Shown piece after piece: positions 45,151 to 56,262 of a stretch of 64,000 nucleotides of DNA (its first letter is position 1; every line of letters begins with the position of its first letter). Origin of the DNA: Russula earlei (lineage: Eukaryota > Basidiomycota > Agaricomycetes > Russulales > Russulaceae); the NCBI GenBank assembly GCA_025769875.1, contig JAGFNK010000007.1:186001-250000 (forward strand), in the 5' to 3' direction. Below the pieces are notes generated by a model, which was not told the DNA's origin, ran no database searches, and saw only the letters and a list, made by a program, of their open reading frames with translations. The position numbers and the translations under genes are program-made.

Positions 45151-46381
45151 ATTGCATTATACATTGATGATATCACTATGGTGTCAAAGTCCACAAACAG
45201 CATCAACCACAACAAGTCAGTCTTGAAGCAACACTATGAGATGATGGGTTTAGGTGAAATATCCTGGATTCTTGGTATGCACATCACATGGGATCATGAC
45301 ACAGGATGGATTGCTCTCTCCCAAGAGAAATATAAAAATGAAATTCTAGAGAGATATGGGCAATCTAACATGCACCCAATCAGCACACCAACCCTTGCAA
45401 ATGAGTATCTCAATAAACTCACCTTACCCAAAATTGACATAAAGTTGTATCAGAGTGCCATCAGTGCACTGATGTACCCAATGCTTGGCATGTGTCCTGA
45501 CCTTGCATACACAGTCACAGCCCTTGGGCAACACACCATGAACCCAGGCCCCAAGCCCCAATGCACACTCAATTGCACACTCCAATACCTCCAAACCACC
45601 AGTGGCACCCAACTCGTCTTCCAACATGGAACCCCTGGTGGTACCATACTGCATGGCTTTGCAGACATAGACTGGGCAAGCAATGTTAATGATCACAAGT
45701 CCACATCCAGCTTTATGTTCATGCTTGGAGGGGGCACGATCAGCTGGAGCTCCAAGAAACAGACCTCTGTTGCTCTCTCAAGCCTTGAGGCTGAATACAT
45801 CACCACCACCCATGCTACAAAGGAGTAAGTCTGGCTCAGACACCTGTTGAGTGAGCTAGGAATGGACACTCACCCCCCAACCATCCTCCATGTGGACAAT
45901 CAGTCTGCAATTACCATCATGTGCAACCCATAATTTCATGATCAGACCAAGCACATTGAGGTCTGGCATCACTTCTTGCAGCACAAAGTCAAGAGTGAAG
46001 AGATCTGCCTTCAATACATCCCAACTGAGGACCAGGTGGCTGACATTTTGACAAAAGGCCTCGCATGTGAGAAGCACAACAAGTTTTCATAAGAAATGGG
46101 ATTGCACCACGCAGGCTGAGGGGGCATATTGGAGTTGCAGCCTCAGTGTCATGGGTTAGTCATGCACTCATGAGGCCCATGATGAACATGAATGTATATA
46201 GTTCATTTTGTATCTTTTTCCTGTCCCTCAGTCTTCTACAATAAGACTGAGGTTAGTCACACTTTCATTATCAATGTACATATCTAATTACTCCTTTTAG
46301 CACTCATTACAGGTTAGAATACCCACCTAGTTCAGTCTTCTACAATAAGACTGAGCACTCATTACAGAGACACTTTCAACA
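45151..46381 (+). mobile_element. Copia-3: RT/RNase H and 3' LTR fragment
   Basis: Begins at the RT catalytic box (IALYIDDITMVSK). It continues LKQHYEMMGLGEISWILGMH, SQEKYKNEILERYG and RNase H SWSSKKQTSVALSSLEAEYI, then TILHVDNQSAITIMCNP and KHIEVWHHFLQHKV. It has a few stops, for example a TAA at about 45,827 and another near 45,932. A purine tract at 46,118-46,124 leads into the LTR 46127-46381, which begins TATTGG rather than TGTTGG and contains a duplicated CAGTCTTCTACAATAAGACT. Confidence 0.8.
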
Positions 46382-46688
46382 ATGGCTTCAACCCTTGCCA
46401 CATTATACCTTTTGCTATTCTAAGTCCTGAAAACTATAGAAAGGATGCCTATAAAAAGGTCTCTGAGCACACTTTCTGCAATATACATTTGAAGGAATAA
46501 TAAGAGTGACAATTTTGAAGTTGGAAACTTGTTTCTAAACACTTTATCTATCCATTTCAATGCATTTGTGACAAGGTCAAAAAATTGTGTTGACACAATT
46601 TGGCCACATCATGTGACCAAACATGTGACCTTTCCAACCTAGAGACCAGGAAAAGTAGAGGATTGAAGCTCTCCCCACACAGTATACT

Positions 46689-47180
46689 ATGGCACAGAAG
46701 TCTAAAGCCACTAGGTCTCACATTCAGAACCTTTCCAAGGTATCCAGGAAGGCCACTGTTGAAGAAGTTGATGATGATGATGAATCTCCAACTCTTGCAT
46801 GTGATGCACAGGTCCTGGTTACTGAATCAGATCTTGAGCTCATTGACATCATAATTCAACTCAATATCAAAGTATTTCCAGATCTGGATGATGGTGATGG
46901 TGATGATGGCTTGAATGAGGAAGATGATACCAAAATCAAGGAACTCTCTGCCCTAGAAGCCTTCATGGCAGCCCTGCAGCAAGCACAGGCCATTGCAACA
47001 GCCACAGAGGAGGAGAGAGAGAAAGAAAGTAAGAGACCAAAAAGATATGCAGGTAATTCAGCCAAAATAAAAAGGCAGCATGTCCAAAAAGCCAGGGAAT
47101 ATGAGATGATGTCACTGACTGGGGGCAGTGTTGCTGACAAATTGGCTCACATGCAAGATGTGTGCACAGAGTTGAGCTAG
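46689..47180 (+). CDS. Transposon-associated hypothetical protein
   Basis: 163 residues: MAQKSKATRSHIQNLSKVSR, then an acidic Asp-rich middle (PDLDDGDGDDGLNEEDD), an Ala/Gln helix and a basic tail (KRPKRYAGNSAKIKRQHVQK). The RY-GNSA-K-R signature resembles short proteins found beside transposases in agaricomycetes, from memory only. It ends before the Harbinger terminus at 47,268. Function unknown. Confidence 0.45.
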   Translation: MAQKSKATRSHIQNLSKVSRKATVEEVDDDDESPTLACDAQVLVTESDLELIDIIIQLNIKVFPDLDDGDGDDGLNEEDDTKIKELSALEAFMAALQQAQAIATATEEEREKESKRPKRYAGNSAKIKRQHVQKAREYEMMSLTGGSVADKLAHMQDVCTELS

Positions 47181-47267
47181 AACAACAAGTTCTCACAAGA
47201 TTTGGGGATCTTGGTGATGACAATGCCAAAGCAATAGCATACTGCAGAAGAGGGAAAAGGACTATAA

Positions 47268-49683
47268 GGCCCCATTTACCAACTGAGAATTCTTGAATCT
47301 TGAACTTGAACTCGGATTTTGGTATTTTCCAGGTGTGACAGGAGTCACAGGCGTGATGAATGATAACTTGATTAACTAATACGAGTTTCTTTAATTATAA
47401 TTTCTTTAATTATAATTATGAGCCATTTCCCACCAGATTTGCAAATTTGCTTGTTGTGATTGCATATTCGTGTGTGTGCATATTCATGTGAGGTAACACA
47501 TGATTTGTAAAGAAAATATTTCTACATCATGTCAGCCAGATGGTGATGTGGTGATGTGGAGGGCGGTTTGTACATACATGAAATTCTATGCTAGTCAACA
47601 TGTGCCCTTTGAATTCTCATTCTCACATATTGCTCCCACATGTCACCAGCAATTCTGTCTTGCCTGCAATTCGCTCACTCCCTCTCACACTGTGTCACTG
47701 GGCCTTCAGCAAGTTCACCAGCCTCCTCCTCATCTTGAGAGCCCATGTGGAGCTCAGCCACATCATTGAAGGTGGAAATCTCCCTAGGATCATACTCACA
47801 AATAAAATTGTGCAGTGCTGCAAGTGCAGCTGGTGTCACGGTAACTAGCCATGTCAGTTCACAAGCGTAAAGACAAGTCGGTGATAGAGATGTGTTTGTT
47901 AAGATCTGACAGATCTTAGTACCGACTCTTCTGGTGAAAGAGTTGCTTGATATAGTTCAAGCACTAGACTTCGAACCCTTTGATATTATCTCAGGAAGAG
48001 TAAATGGAGAGAAGAGAGGGGCCTCTTTCAGTTAGAGTCTGCACTATAGTTTTGTTTAGATCGCGTGGCAAGATAGTTATCTTGGCAAAAAGTGTAAGTC
48101 GAGCGTAAGGCTCAACTTCTTGGTACTACAGACTATTTATACGTTATCTCAATAACTACTGATCCGATTCGTACGAAACTCGGGGTGCACGTAGCTGGGA
48201 ACCAGTAGTATCCAAATACATAGGGCGCAATTCAAGAATGTTAGAAATGACTCACGCGTGAGTCATTCTTTCCTAGTATCAGTCATGAATCAGTTAAGCA
48301 ATCAGTCATCGATCAGTAAGCAATCAGTAAGCAATCAGTAAGCAATCAGTAAGCCAGACATATGAGTAATCACAGATGAGTCAGCAAAGCAGATGGCAGT
48401 CGGAGAACAAGAGAATCTTAACAGTGTTCAAGAAATGGGCTGGTTCCCATGTATAAAGAGTAAGGATCCCTGCAGTGGTCAAAGTGTTTTATGCTAAACA
48501 GGTTATGGCCAATAGACCCTTCCAAGTACAACTTGGTCCGTTGAGAAGCTAGGGTAAGTTTGTAATGGGATAGACTAGGGCTGGTTCCACTAGCTATATG
48601 CGTTCAAGTCCCTCGGGGACCTTGAACAACACAAAGAGAGTAGAGGAAGGTAGGTCTTAAAGGAGGAGAGGTCTTCTCAGGGGAGTGAAGAGAGACTCTT
48701 AGGGAAGGAAGGGAAGGGCGAAGAGTAGATGGTGGATGGTGTGTTGAGAGTTGATGAAATGGAGAGGTAGTTGTGGTTTGAGGGTTAAGAGCGAAGTGGG
48801 TTGCAGGAGAATATGTTTGGACAAGAGTAGGTTGGATTCTACAAGAGACCAAGCTTAGGGCTTTGGTCACAAAGTACTGAGCTTATATATACAGGAGAAG
48901 CGCAGCAATAGCTGTGCTTTGACTGTGCTACTAGTATAGTAGGAGTCATAATAAGTAGGAGTCATAGGAATGAGGCCACGAATGAGTCAGAACCAAGTAA
49001 CTGTGCTGCACAGTAGGTGCGCAGCATTGCACAGTCGAAACTAAGAAGTGAATACAAATGGAAAGAGAACCAAACAAAGGGAAAGTAACAGCAATCCAGT
49101 GTTACCTGGATGTGTATGGATCACATGATAACACAGAAAGGATCACAAGACATAAGAGATCATGAGACCAGTAAGCAAAGGGACATACAAAAGCAAGCAG
49201 TCCATAGCAAAAGGTAAGAGGTGAACGTAAAAGGAAAATGGTGTAACAGCTGGGATGCGCACCTGAATTGACATGTTATAGTTAAGGGGATGATTGAGTA
49301 ATTGGAACTGTCACTTAAGGATTCCAAAGATGTGTTCTATGACATTGCAAGCTTGAGCATGATGCAGATTGAACAACTCCTCATGTGTGTGTGGCCTGGG
49401 ACAAATGTCAGTGAGAAAACTCAGGAGACAAGAAACATTACCTTGTGTTAGTGCAACCCCATTTGGTGAGATGGTACTGCATGCCTCGATAAGGGGTGAG
49501 AAGTACATCTGATGAGGCAAAGCCTCCATCGCCAAGATAATACTTTCCACTTGGGATAAAAAAATCAGAAAGTTGTGCGTCAAGGAAGAGTGTTGCATCA
49601 GCAGTGGAACCCTCCCAACCAGTCAGGAGATAGGTGAAGCGGAGGTCGAAAGAACATGCCACAAGGCAGTTCTGTGTGATTAC
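47268..49683 (-). mobile_element. Harbinger transposon, truncated, with solo LTR insertion
   Basis: Left terminus GGCCCCATTTACCAAC at 47268 is preceded by TAA. The minus-strand transposase (DDE_Tnp_4 type) reads NCLVACSFDLRFTYLLTGWE, DATLFLDAQLSDFFIPSGKY, YLGDGGFASSDVLLTPYRGM and FNLHHAQACNVIEHIFGILK in 49,690-49,310. Across the solo LTR it continues QVRIPAALAALHNFICEYDP and GDMWEQYVRMRIQRAHVD, stop near 47,590. Internal stops include TGA after FGILK and after VTQCERE, where CGA (Arg) is expected. The N-terminal part is gone at the 49,684 LTR junction. Confidence 0.82.
47834..49248 (+). repeat. Solo LTR, separate family, in the Harbinger transposase
   Basis: 1,415 bp, TGTCACGGTAAC..GGTGTAACA, perfect TSD GCTGG (47829-47833, 49249-49253). 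TATATATA near 48,890 is in plus sense. It contains AAGCAATCAGT tandem repeats at about 48,299-48,350. Removing it rejoins the transposase reading frame. Confidence 0.9.
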
Positions 49684-50645
49684 TGTCAAGACTCACTGTT
49701 GAACTATCCAGTTCAAGAGCGAGGGATAAGCTCGAAGACAAGTCGATAGACGTCTAAGACCGCATGGGCAAGGAGTAGAGTCCAGAGTAGTAACAAATAC
49801 CAGAGAGGTACTGTTACTGTGAGAGTAGAGCAATCACGCAGGGAAGAGGCCAGGGTAGTCACAAGGGGACGGTCCTTAAAGGAGTATCCCAGGGATGGAG
49901 AGTGCCGTAAACAAATGGACAGTCTGAGGACTGTCCGTTACTTTATTGAGCACTTATATACTACAAGAGAACTGCTAAATAGGGAACAAGTCATAACCTT
50001 GTTATCAAGCACAGTAGAGTGATGAGTAAGAAGTCAGAGGACGCTTACTGAGCATGCTCAGTCATGCTCAGTAAGCTGCTGAGTAAGAAGGCTTCTCTTG
50101 ATGAGTAAGAGCTTCCATTGTCCACGTGTTCACTGCTTTAGTGCACGTGTGAGCACCTGATTCATTTCCTGTTAGTTAGTTTAGGGCCGGTCATTTGAGG
50201 ACTTGTAGTTTGGTTAGGAATAGTGTTAACTTATAAGGCCCTTATATAGTTCTTATTAGGGTCCCTAGAGTTGACCCTAATACTTCTATTAAGGTCCTTA
50301 GTATTGCCTTATAGTTCGTTCTATAGTTATTAGAGTTGGTCTAATAACGTGTTGTAGGGCCTTTGATACTAGGTTAGTGCCTATTGTAGAGCTCCTAGGG
50401 TCGTTCCAAAGGGTCCTTAGAAAGGCCCTAATACTGTCTTTTGTTGCTAGAAGGGTTGTCTTTAAGTGAGGCTTGCTGTATGTAGATTGTGCCGAGAATC
50501 GCTCGCACAACAATGCGCACGTGATATTGTGGACACCTCTACTCACCCCTTTTGCTCATGTGAACAGGGTGACACCATAGAGGCTGGGTTTCCTCCTATA
50601 AGGAAGGGTCCTTCAAGGGCCCTCTCCAGAGAATGGTTCATGACA
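49684..50645 (-). repeat. LTR, family A, without a target duplication
   Basis: 962 bp, TGTCAAGACTC..GGTTCATGACA. The flanks differ (ATTAC left, GGCGT right). The left flank is Harbinger transposase, which does not resume on the right. This points to recombination between two elements or LTR copies rather than a simple solo LTR. Confidence 0.85.
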
Positions 50646-52306
50646 GGCGTTGGCAGCGAGGCATTGAGGGCGAGGTGTTGAAGGCGAGGCGTGTGATGTC
50701 GAAGGTGATCGGACTGGGGTGTTGTCACAGTTCCGGGGCGCAGAGTTGGAGATGATGTCAAAAGGCGAGTGCGCGAGAGAGAAGGAAAGGAAGGAGGATA
50801 GGAAGGAGGATGCGTGAGCGAGGGACAAATGAAGGAGACGTGCGGCACGCAAGGGGCCTGGTACAGGTCATATGAGTTTCCTGGCCAGATACCTTACAGT
50901 GGACATGGAAAGCTAGTTTTTACTTCTTTTCTTCTGAGGGGCGGAGATGAGCACCGATGCCAGGTCCTGTGTGCTCATGGGTGTCGTGACCTTGGAGCTT
51001 ATGCTGTTATCCAGACACCATTTCACTACATGGAACAATGGGTCAGCAGCTAGTGTCATGTGATAGGCAATGTTATGTACAGTTCAAACAAGGAAGGTTT
51101 TGATGAAACTCATCAGATCAGCACAGGGTAGACAGATATCACAGATTGTGTGGCGCACCAGTGCTAATAAGACAATGGGTATGTACCACAAATGCTCATA
51201 CTCATGGATCGTCTCGGTCTGCTGTACATTGTCCATAAAACACGATATTGAAACTTACCACATTGAGCGAATCAATGATGATAGTATCAATGTAGGGGGG
51301 CATGTAGCCTTATCTGTGACTTTGAGTGGATCGTGAATCACATAAGGCCTGAGTCCAAGTTCCTGTATCCAATCCACCACCGCAATGTTGTCATATAGCA
51401 TATCAACAAATAAAATAGTTCCCAAATGGCACCATCTTGGCAAGCGTCGCATTCATGGACATCTGGCCAATTTGGGACATGATAGTGAAGAACTTACTAC
51501 CCTTGCCAATCTCGCTTTCAACCCACATACTTCCAGCCATAAGAGCAACAAGGCGTTTCAAAATCGACAGCCCTATTCCGTTCCTCCGTATTCCTTCTGA
51601 GAAAAGCTGGTGTGTCAAGAAAAAAATGCAGAAAGGTAAAACAGCATGCACCCTTGTCGTAGAACCGTCCGCCTGTGCAAAAGTGTCAAAGTTAAAATTC
51701 AGCTTGTCCTTGGCAATACCAATGCCAGTGTCCAAGACGCAGAACTTGAGGGACACACTAGAATCGTCAAGGGCGAGTAGACGGCAACTGAGTGCGACAT
51801 GACCCTTCTTGGAGGTTTAGATGGTGTGAACTTGATTGCGTTGCCCACTAGGTCTGCGATAACTTGCCAGAGGTGGAGGGAATCACCAATGAGCTGGTCT
51901 AAAATGTCAGGATCTAGTAAGTGAGGTCCAAGTTGTTCTGTGATGCGTGGACGATTCCTAAAACAGTCTGCCGGAGCGAGAAGGAGACTTGCTCCATGGT
52001 CATCTGACCAGCTTTGACTGATTGTTATGTTAGTTAACGAACTTGTGCTCAATAATTAGTTCCATGGCACTCACGTTTTGAGATATCCAATCCACCAGGC
52101 CAACCTTATCTTGTGGGACATGTTGGCCAGGAACTCGGATTTACTATGGTTGGTGAGTTTGGCGGCTTCCCTAGTGGTGGTGTTCTTCTGGATGCTGTCG
52201 CGCACTTGTCAAATTCATGACCATCAAGTTTACATTGACAATCAAAACCTGGATGCCCAATGAGCGCACTGCTTGTGAGGTGGTGCACAATCATCCGACT
52301 GACCTT
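50646..52306 (-). pseudogene. Group III hybrid histidine kinase (Nik1/Os-1 type) pseudogene fragment
   Basis: The minus strand reads [12 protein letters not shown] near 52,140-52,100 (H-box; the His is kept but the usual E is K). It continues VIADLVGNAIKFTPSKPPRR near 51,870-51,810 (N-box), VLDTGIGIAKDKLNFNFDTF with FAQADGSTTR near 51,740-51,660, and LVALMAGSMWVESEIGKGSK near 51,540-51,480. The following IQELGLRPYVIHD fits the group III receiver-like region. Frameshifts and stops are frequent and the N-terminal HAMP repeats are absent. The first about 200 bp (50,646-50,860) is repetitive and unassigned. Confidence 0.75.
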
Positions 52307-53234
52307 TGTCAAGACTCACTGTTGAACTATCCAGTTCAAGAGCGAGGAATAAGCTCGAAGACGAGTCGATAGACGTCCAAGACCGTGTGGGCAAGGAGTA
52401 GAACCCAGAGGAGCAACAAATACCAGAGAGGTATTGTTACTGTGAGAGTAGAACAATCACGCAGGGAAGAGGCCAGGATAGTCACAAGGGGATGGTCCTT
52501 AAAGGAGTATCCCAGGAATGGAGAGTGCCGTAAACAAATGGACAGTCTGAGGACTGTCCGCTACTTTATTGAGCGCTTATATACTACAAGAGAGCTGCTA
52601 AATAGGGAACAAGTCATAACCTTGTTATCAAGCACAATAGAGTGATGAGTAAGAAGTCGGAGGACGCTTACTGAGCATGCTCAGTCATGCTCAGTAAGCT
52701 GCTGAGTAAGAAGCTTCTCTTGATGAGTAAGAGCTTCCATTGTCCACGTGTTCACTGCTTTAGTACACGTGCAAGCACCTGATTCATTTCCTGTTAGTTA
52801 GTTTAGGGCCGGTCATTTGAGGACTTGTAGTTTGGTTATGGAATAGTGTTATCTTATAAGGCCCTTATATAGTTCTATTAAGGTCCTTAGTGTTGCCTTA
52901 TAGTTCGTTCTATAGTTATTAGAGTTGGTCTAATAACGCGTTGTAGGGCCTTTGATACTAGGTTAGTACCTATTGTAGAGTTCCTAGGGTCGTTCCAAAT
53001 GGTCCTTAGGAAGGCTCTAATACTGTCCTTAGTTGCTAGAAGGGTTGCCTTTAAGTGGGGCTTGCTGTATGTCGATTGTGCCGAGAATCGCTCGCGCAAC
53101 AATGTGCGCGCGATATTGTGGACACCTCTACTCACCCCTTTTGCTCGTGTGAACAGGGTGGCATCATAGAGGCTGGGTTTCCTCCTATAAGGAAGGGTCC
53201 TTCAAAGGCCCTTTCCGGGGAATGGTTCATGACA
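52307..53234 (-). repeat. Solo LTR, family A (internal deletion)
   Basis: 928 bp, perfect TSD ACCTT (52302-52306, 53235-53239). It is shorter than its relatives because of about 30 bp missing near 52,875. Confidence 0.93.
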
Positions 53235-54017
53235 ACCTTCCACATGCCCTGCATGTCCGATTCTGCCTCAGGGTGCATGCTCATCACGATGGCCCACATA
53301 ATCATCTCTTCCTCTGTCAGATCTTCTTCCCTCTCATGTTCCTCGGTCATCTCGACGTTGGGCACAGTGTGACCTTTTGGAGAGTGTGAGCATCTGCAAA
53401 TCCGCCTCTTTGCCTTCATCAGTGGCAGCCACCAGGTGAGAAGGTTGCGCGGGCACACCATTGAAGTGAAGCTCCAGCATGTGGTGTGTCGAATGAGTCG
53501 TCGCATCTTGAGGTGTTGTCAAGCATTGGCCGCATTGTTGTTGCCATTGATGCAGTTGCTGCTGTCATGGCAGAGGCTGAGGCATGGTCATTTGAGGCAA
53601 TGGGGTGGCAAGAGGCAAGGGCGTAGGCAATGGCGTCGTGGAATGGGTGGGCATGGGGGTGTGACTTGTGTGTTGCTCGTGCTATCATCTTGCCGGCCTG
53701 GCAATGAGGTCTTCGCCACTGCGTGTGGTATCAGCACATGTGAACGAGGGCGTACATGTGGACGGGGATGTGATGGAAGAGGTGGTGTGGTGCAGCGTGG
53801 TGCTTGTGTCAGCAGCTTCTCCTGTGGTGATGTTGTGGTGGCGGGGCGGCATTGCTGGGCTCAGGTCCGAGGCCTTGGTCTTCTTGGGCAATGGCACTGG
53901 TGGCATGAGGTGACGATGGCACATTGTGGCTGGTGAGGATGGCCTCATATGCATCGCAGATGAGAAGTAAGGGCGTGGCGATGTCCTGAGAGATTCAATA
54001 CAGGGCGTGTCAGCGTG
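53235..54017. other. Low-complexity spacer with retroelement-derived repeats
   Basis: 53,640-53,840 resembles 62,783-63,066 (GTGTGACTTG.GTGTTGCTC.TGCTAT). It also resembles the inverse of part of the 59-61 kb internal region. A minus-strand piece at 53,350-53,240 reads EEHEREEDLTEEEMIMWAIV, apparently coding in origin but unassigned. Confidence 0.4.
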
Positions 54018-54383
54018 CTACATGCATTTAGATGTGGAGGCAAAGACCCGGACCCAGAAAAGATACGATGCAAGACTGATCGAGGCGTGTATAGGGACCA
54101 TGAGGAGCAGGCAGATGATATCTGTGAAGAAAATCAGGCAAACTGTTGACACATGATGCATGGCCATAACAACAAACGGCACGTACAGCGCTGCTCTTAT
54201 GACGATTACAAAGATCAGAACAGACTCTGGTTTGGAGGGATCGCGCAGATGCGAATGTACATTGGTGTGCCACTGAAGATGCTTGTTGAGGAGCCAGGAG
54301 GAGGCCACAATGGCCACAATGGTGAAGAAACCGGATACGAGCCAGCCAACATCGTGCACTAATGGCACCACACACAGGGACAT
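53920..54383 (-). pseudogene. TMEM184/DUF300-like membrane protein fragment
   Basis: Reads VGWLVSGFFTIVAIVASSWL, then LNKHLQWHTN, and LLLMVPIHASISLASYLFW, with DAYEAI at about 53,945 in another frame. This is the start of the organic-solute-transporter-alpha/TMEM184 fold, with two of its membrane helices. The rest is missing. Confidence 0.6.
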
Positions 54384-54789
54384 GCTATCGATTAGACCAG
54401 GTCTGATGACACAAGACTATCGCACTGACTTTGAAATACCACGTTGCCATGCTGAAAGAGAGAAGGTCCTTTCTGGGGTGCCCTGGGAGGCTGGGCAGAA
54501 AGCAGGTTGTGTTTTGCGACATGGCTTGGTGCAAAACCAGTGTGATATGAGAATCAAAGAGATCATGAGGCCGAGTCGTTAGGTGTTGTGATAGAAAAGA
54601 TCATATGAACAGACAATACTAGGGTGTGCTCATGGTGGCCAGCCGGAAAGGGAGGCTGTAGGAGCTGTGATAGTTTAAATCGGTTGCTTCACAGACATGC
54701 AATTTAGAGTCAACCATGAGCGTACAAGAGTATTGAGACATACATGGATACACCACATCCTCCCTCTTAACGTATTTTTCTACCTTCCC
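54384..54789. other. Spacer, nothing supported
   Basis: An open frame on + to about 54,582 lacks family signal. Confidence 0.35.
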
Positions 54790-56262
54790 ACTTCACTGGT
54801 GTCCAATGTGCATCCCAGCCAGCTCGCGCTCAAGTTCAGCAATGGGATCATCAATGACTGGGCTCACAGGGTGATGACCAGCACCCTGCTGCAGTGTATG
54901 GCCACTGTAATAGCATGAAGTGGCACCATCTAATGGAGTGTCGTCGCGAATCAGAGAGGCAACGATATCGTTACGAAATGGGATCGTCAACCTGCACAAA
55001 AGGGAACCACCTTAGTGAGCAGGAAAAGTAAAGAAAGTGAAAGACAATAGATACTGCACAGGGTAACCAGAAGAGAGAGAGAAACTGAAACTGCAACATG
55101 CACTGCCGATTCTGGTTTGAACACGCCACGGTGCAGACCTCCAACCAAAAGAGGTTCACTTTCTCAACAATGAGCTTTCTTCATACCTTCGATCGAGTCT
55201 TCCTCCTCAAAGAAAAGGTCGAATTTCTAACCAAGTAGAATACACGCATTGGTTTCTAATGTGACGCTGGCTATCATGTCGACACACAGCTGGGCAGACG
55301 GCCTCGTCCGTCGGGTCATGCCAGATGGTGAGATACGGGCGCTCCAACACCTGTTCACGTGCAATGTGTTTCACAGGATCAAAGTTGAGCATCTTGGTGA
55401 GAAGATCAAGGGCGAGTGGGTTCACATGCGGAAACATTTGTGCAAACAGCACATGTGGCCTGATGGGGAGCGAGTGGATGTAATCTTGTGCCTGTTGGTT
55501 TGGGCAATCAGTTTTAGCACAGGTAACATTGGTGTGCATCGAGTTTTTAAGACAACGTACCCTAGGTGTTCCAAGGTAATGCAGGATCTGATTCAATTGA
55601 TCAACATAGCTGTCCAAACCATTAGGCATCATAAGCAAAAGTTGAGGAGCACTGCCCTCACTCTTTCCCTTTAAAGATGGGCTTGCCAGCCAAAAGCTTG
55701 TCCAAAATACACCCAACGGACCATACATTGATGGTGGAGGCCTACCAAAAAGAACACAGAAGAAAGAGGAGAAAATGAGCCTAACCTCACAAGAGGAGGG
55801 TGAAACTGGGTGCTGCCCGAGACACACATAATTTGCAAAGCTGAGCATGAGCTCCGGCGCACGGTACCACTGTGTCGCGACATACTCGATCATGAAGCCC
55901 TGCTTCTGCACCTGATTGAACCTGCGTGCGAGACCAAAGTCGCAAATCTTGAGCTCGCAGTCCACATTCACGAGCAGATTTCCCAGCTTGAGGTCACGGT
56001 GTGGCACATCAGCCGAGTTTCAGGCTGCACAGCGTCTGATAGATGAAGGATTGAAAGTGCACATCCTACAGGGGTTGGCCAGAACGGATCTGTCCAGAGG
56101 GAAAGTTCAATTTCGCCATGAAGGTGTGATCGGGTGATCAAAGCATGATGGCATGGAGGTCGGCCTCCATGAGCTCTTCGTATAGATACACTTCATCAAA
56201 GTTCCCGTCCAGGCCAAAGATGATGTCCATGTCATACAGCCAAGTGATCTACGCTGAACCAA
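54790..56262 (-). pseudogene. Slt2/Mpk1-type MAP kinase pseudogene
   Basis: Minus strand. [20 protein letters not shown] and [13 protein letters not shown] lie near 56,260-56,140. Then come HRDLKLGNLLVNVDCELKIC, DFGLARRFNQ and YVATQWYRAPELMLSF (from 56,007), YVDQLNQILHYLGTP (near 55,610) and PLALDLLTKMLNFDPVKHIA (near 55,400). The C-terminal tail ends DDPIAELERELAGMHIG near 54,800. The activation TEY is IEY here, and stops and insertions interrupt the frame. The glycine loop and N-lobe are missing upstream of 56,262. This is the cell-wall-integrity MAPK family. Confidence 0.8.

Noticed and set aside
47880..48130. Separate gene 3' of the Harbinger relic
   Set aside because: Falls inside the 47834-49248 solo LTR and has no open frame with family signal.
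48299..48350. AAGCAATCAGT repeats as a CRISPR array
   Set aside because: Short direct tandem repeats with no spacers, in a solo LTR of a eukaryotic genome.
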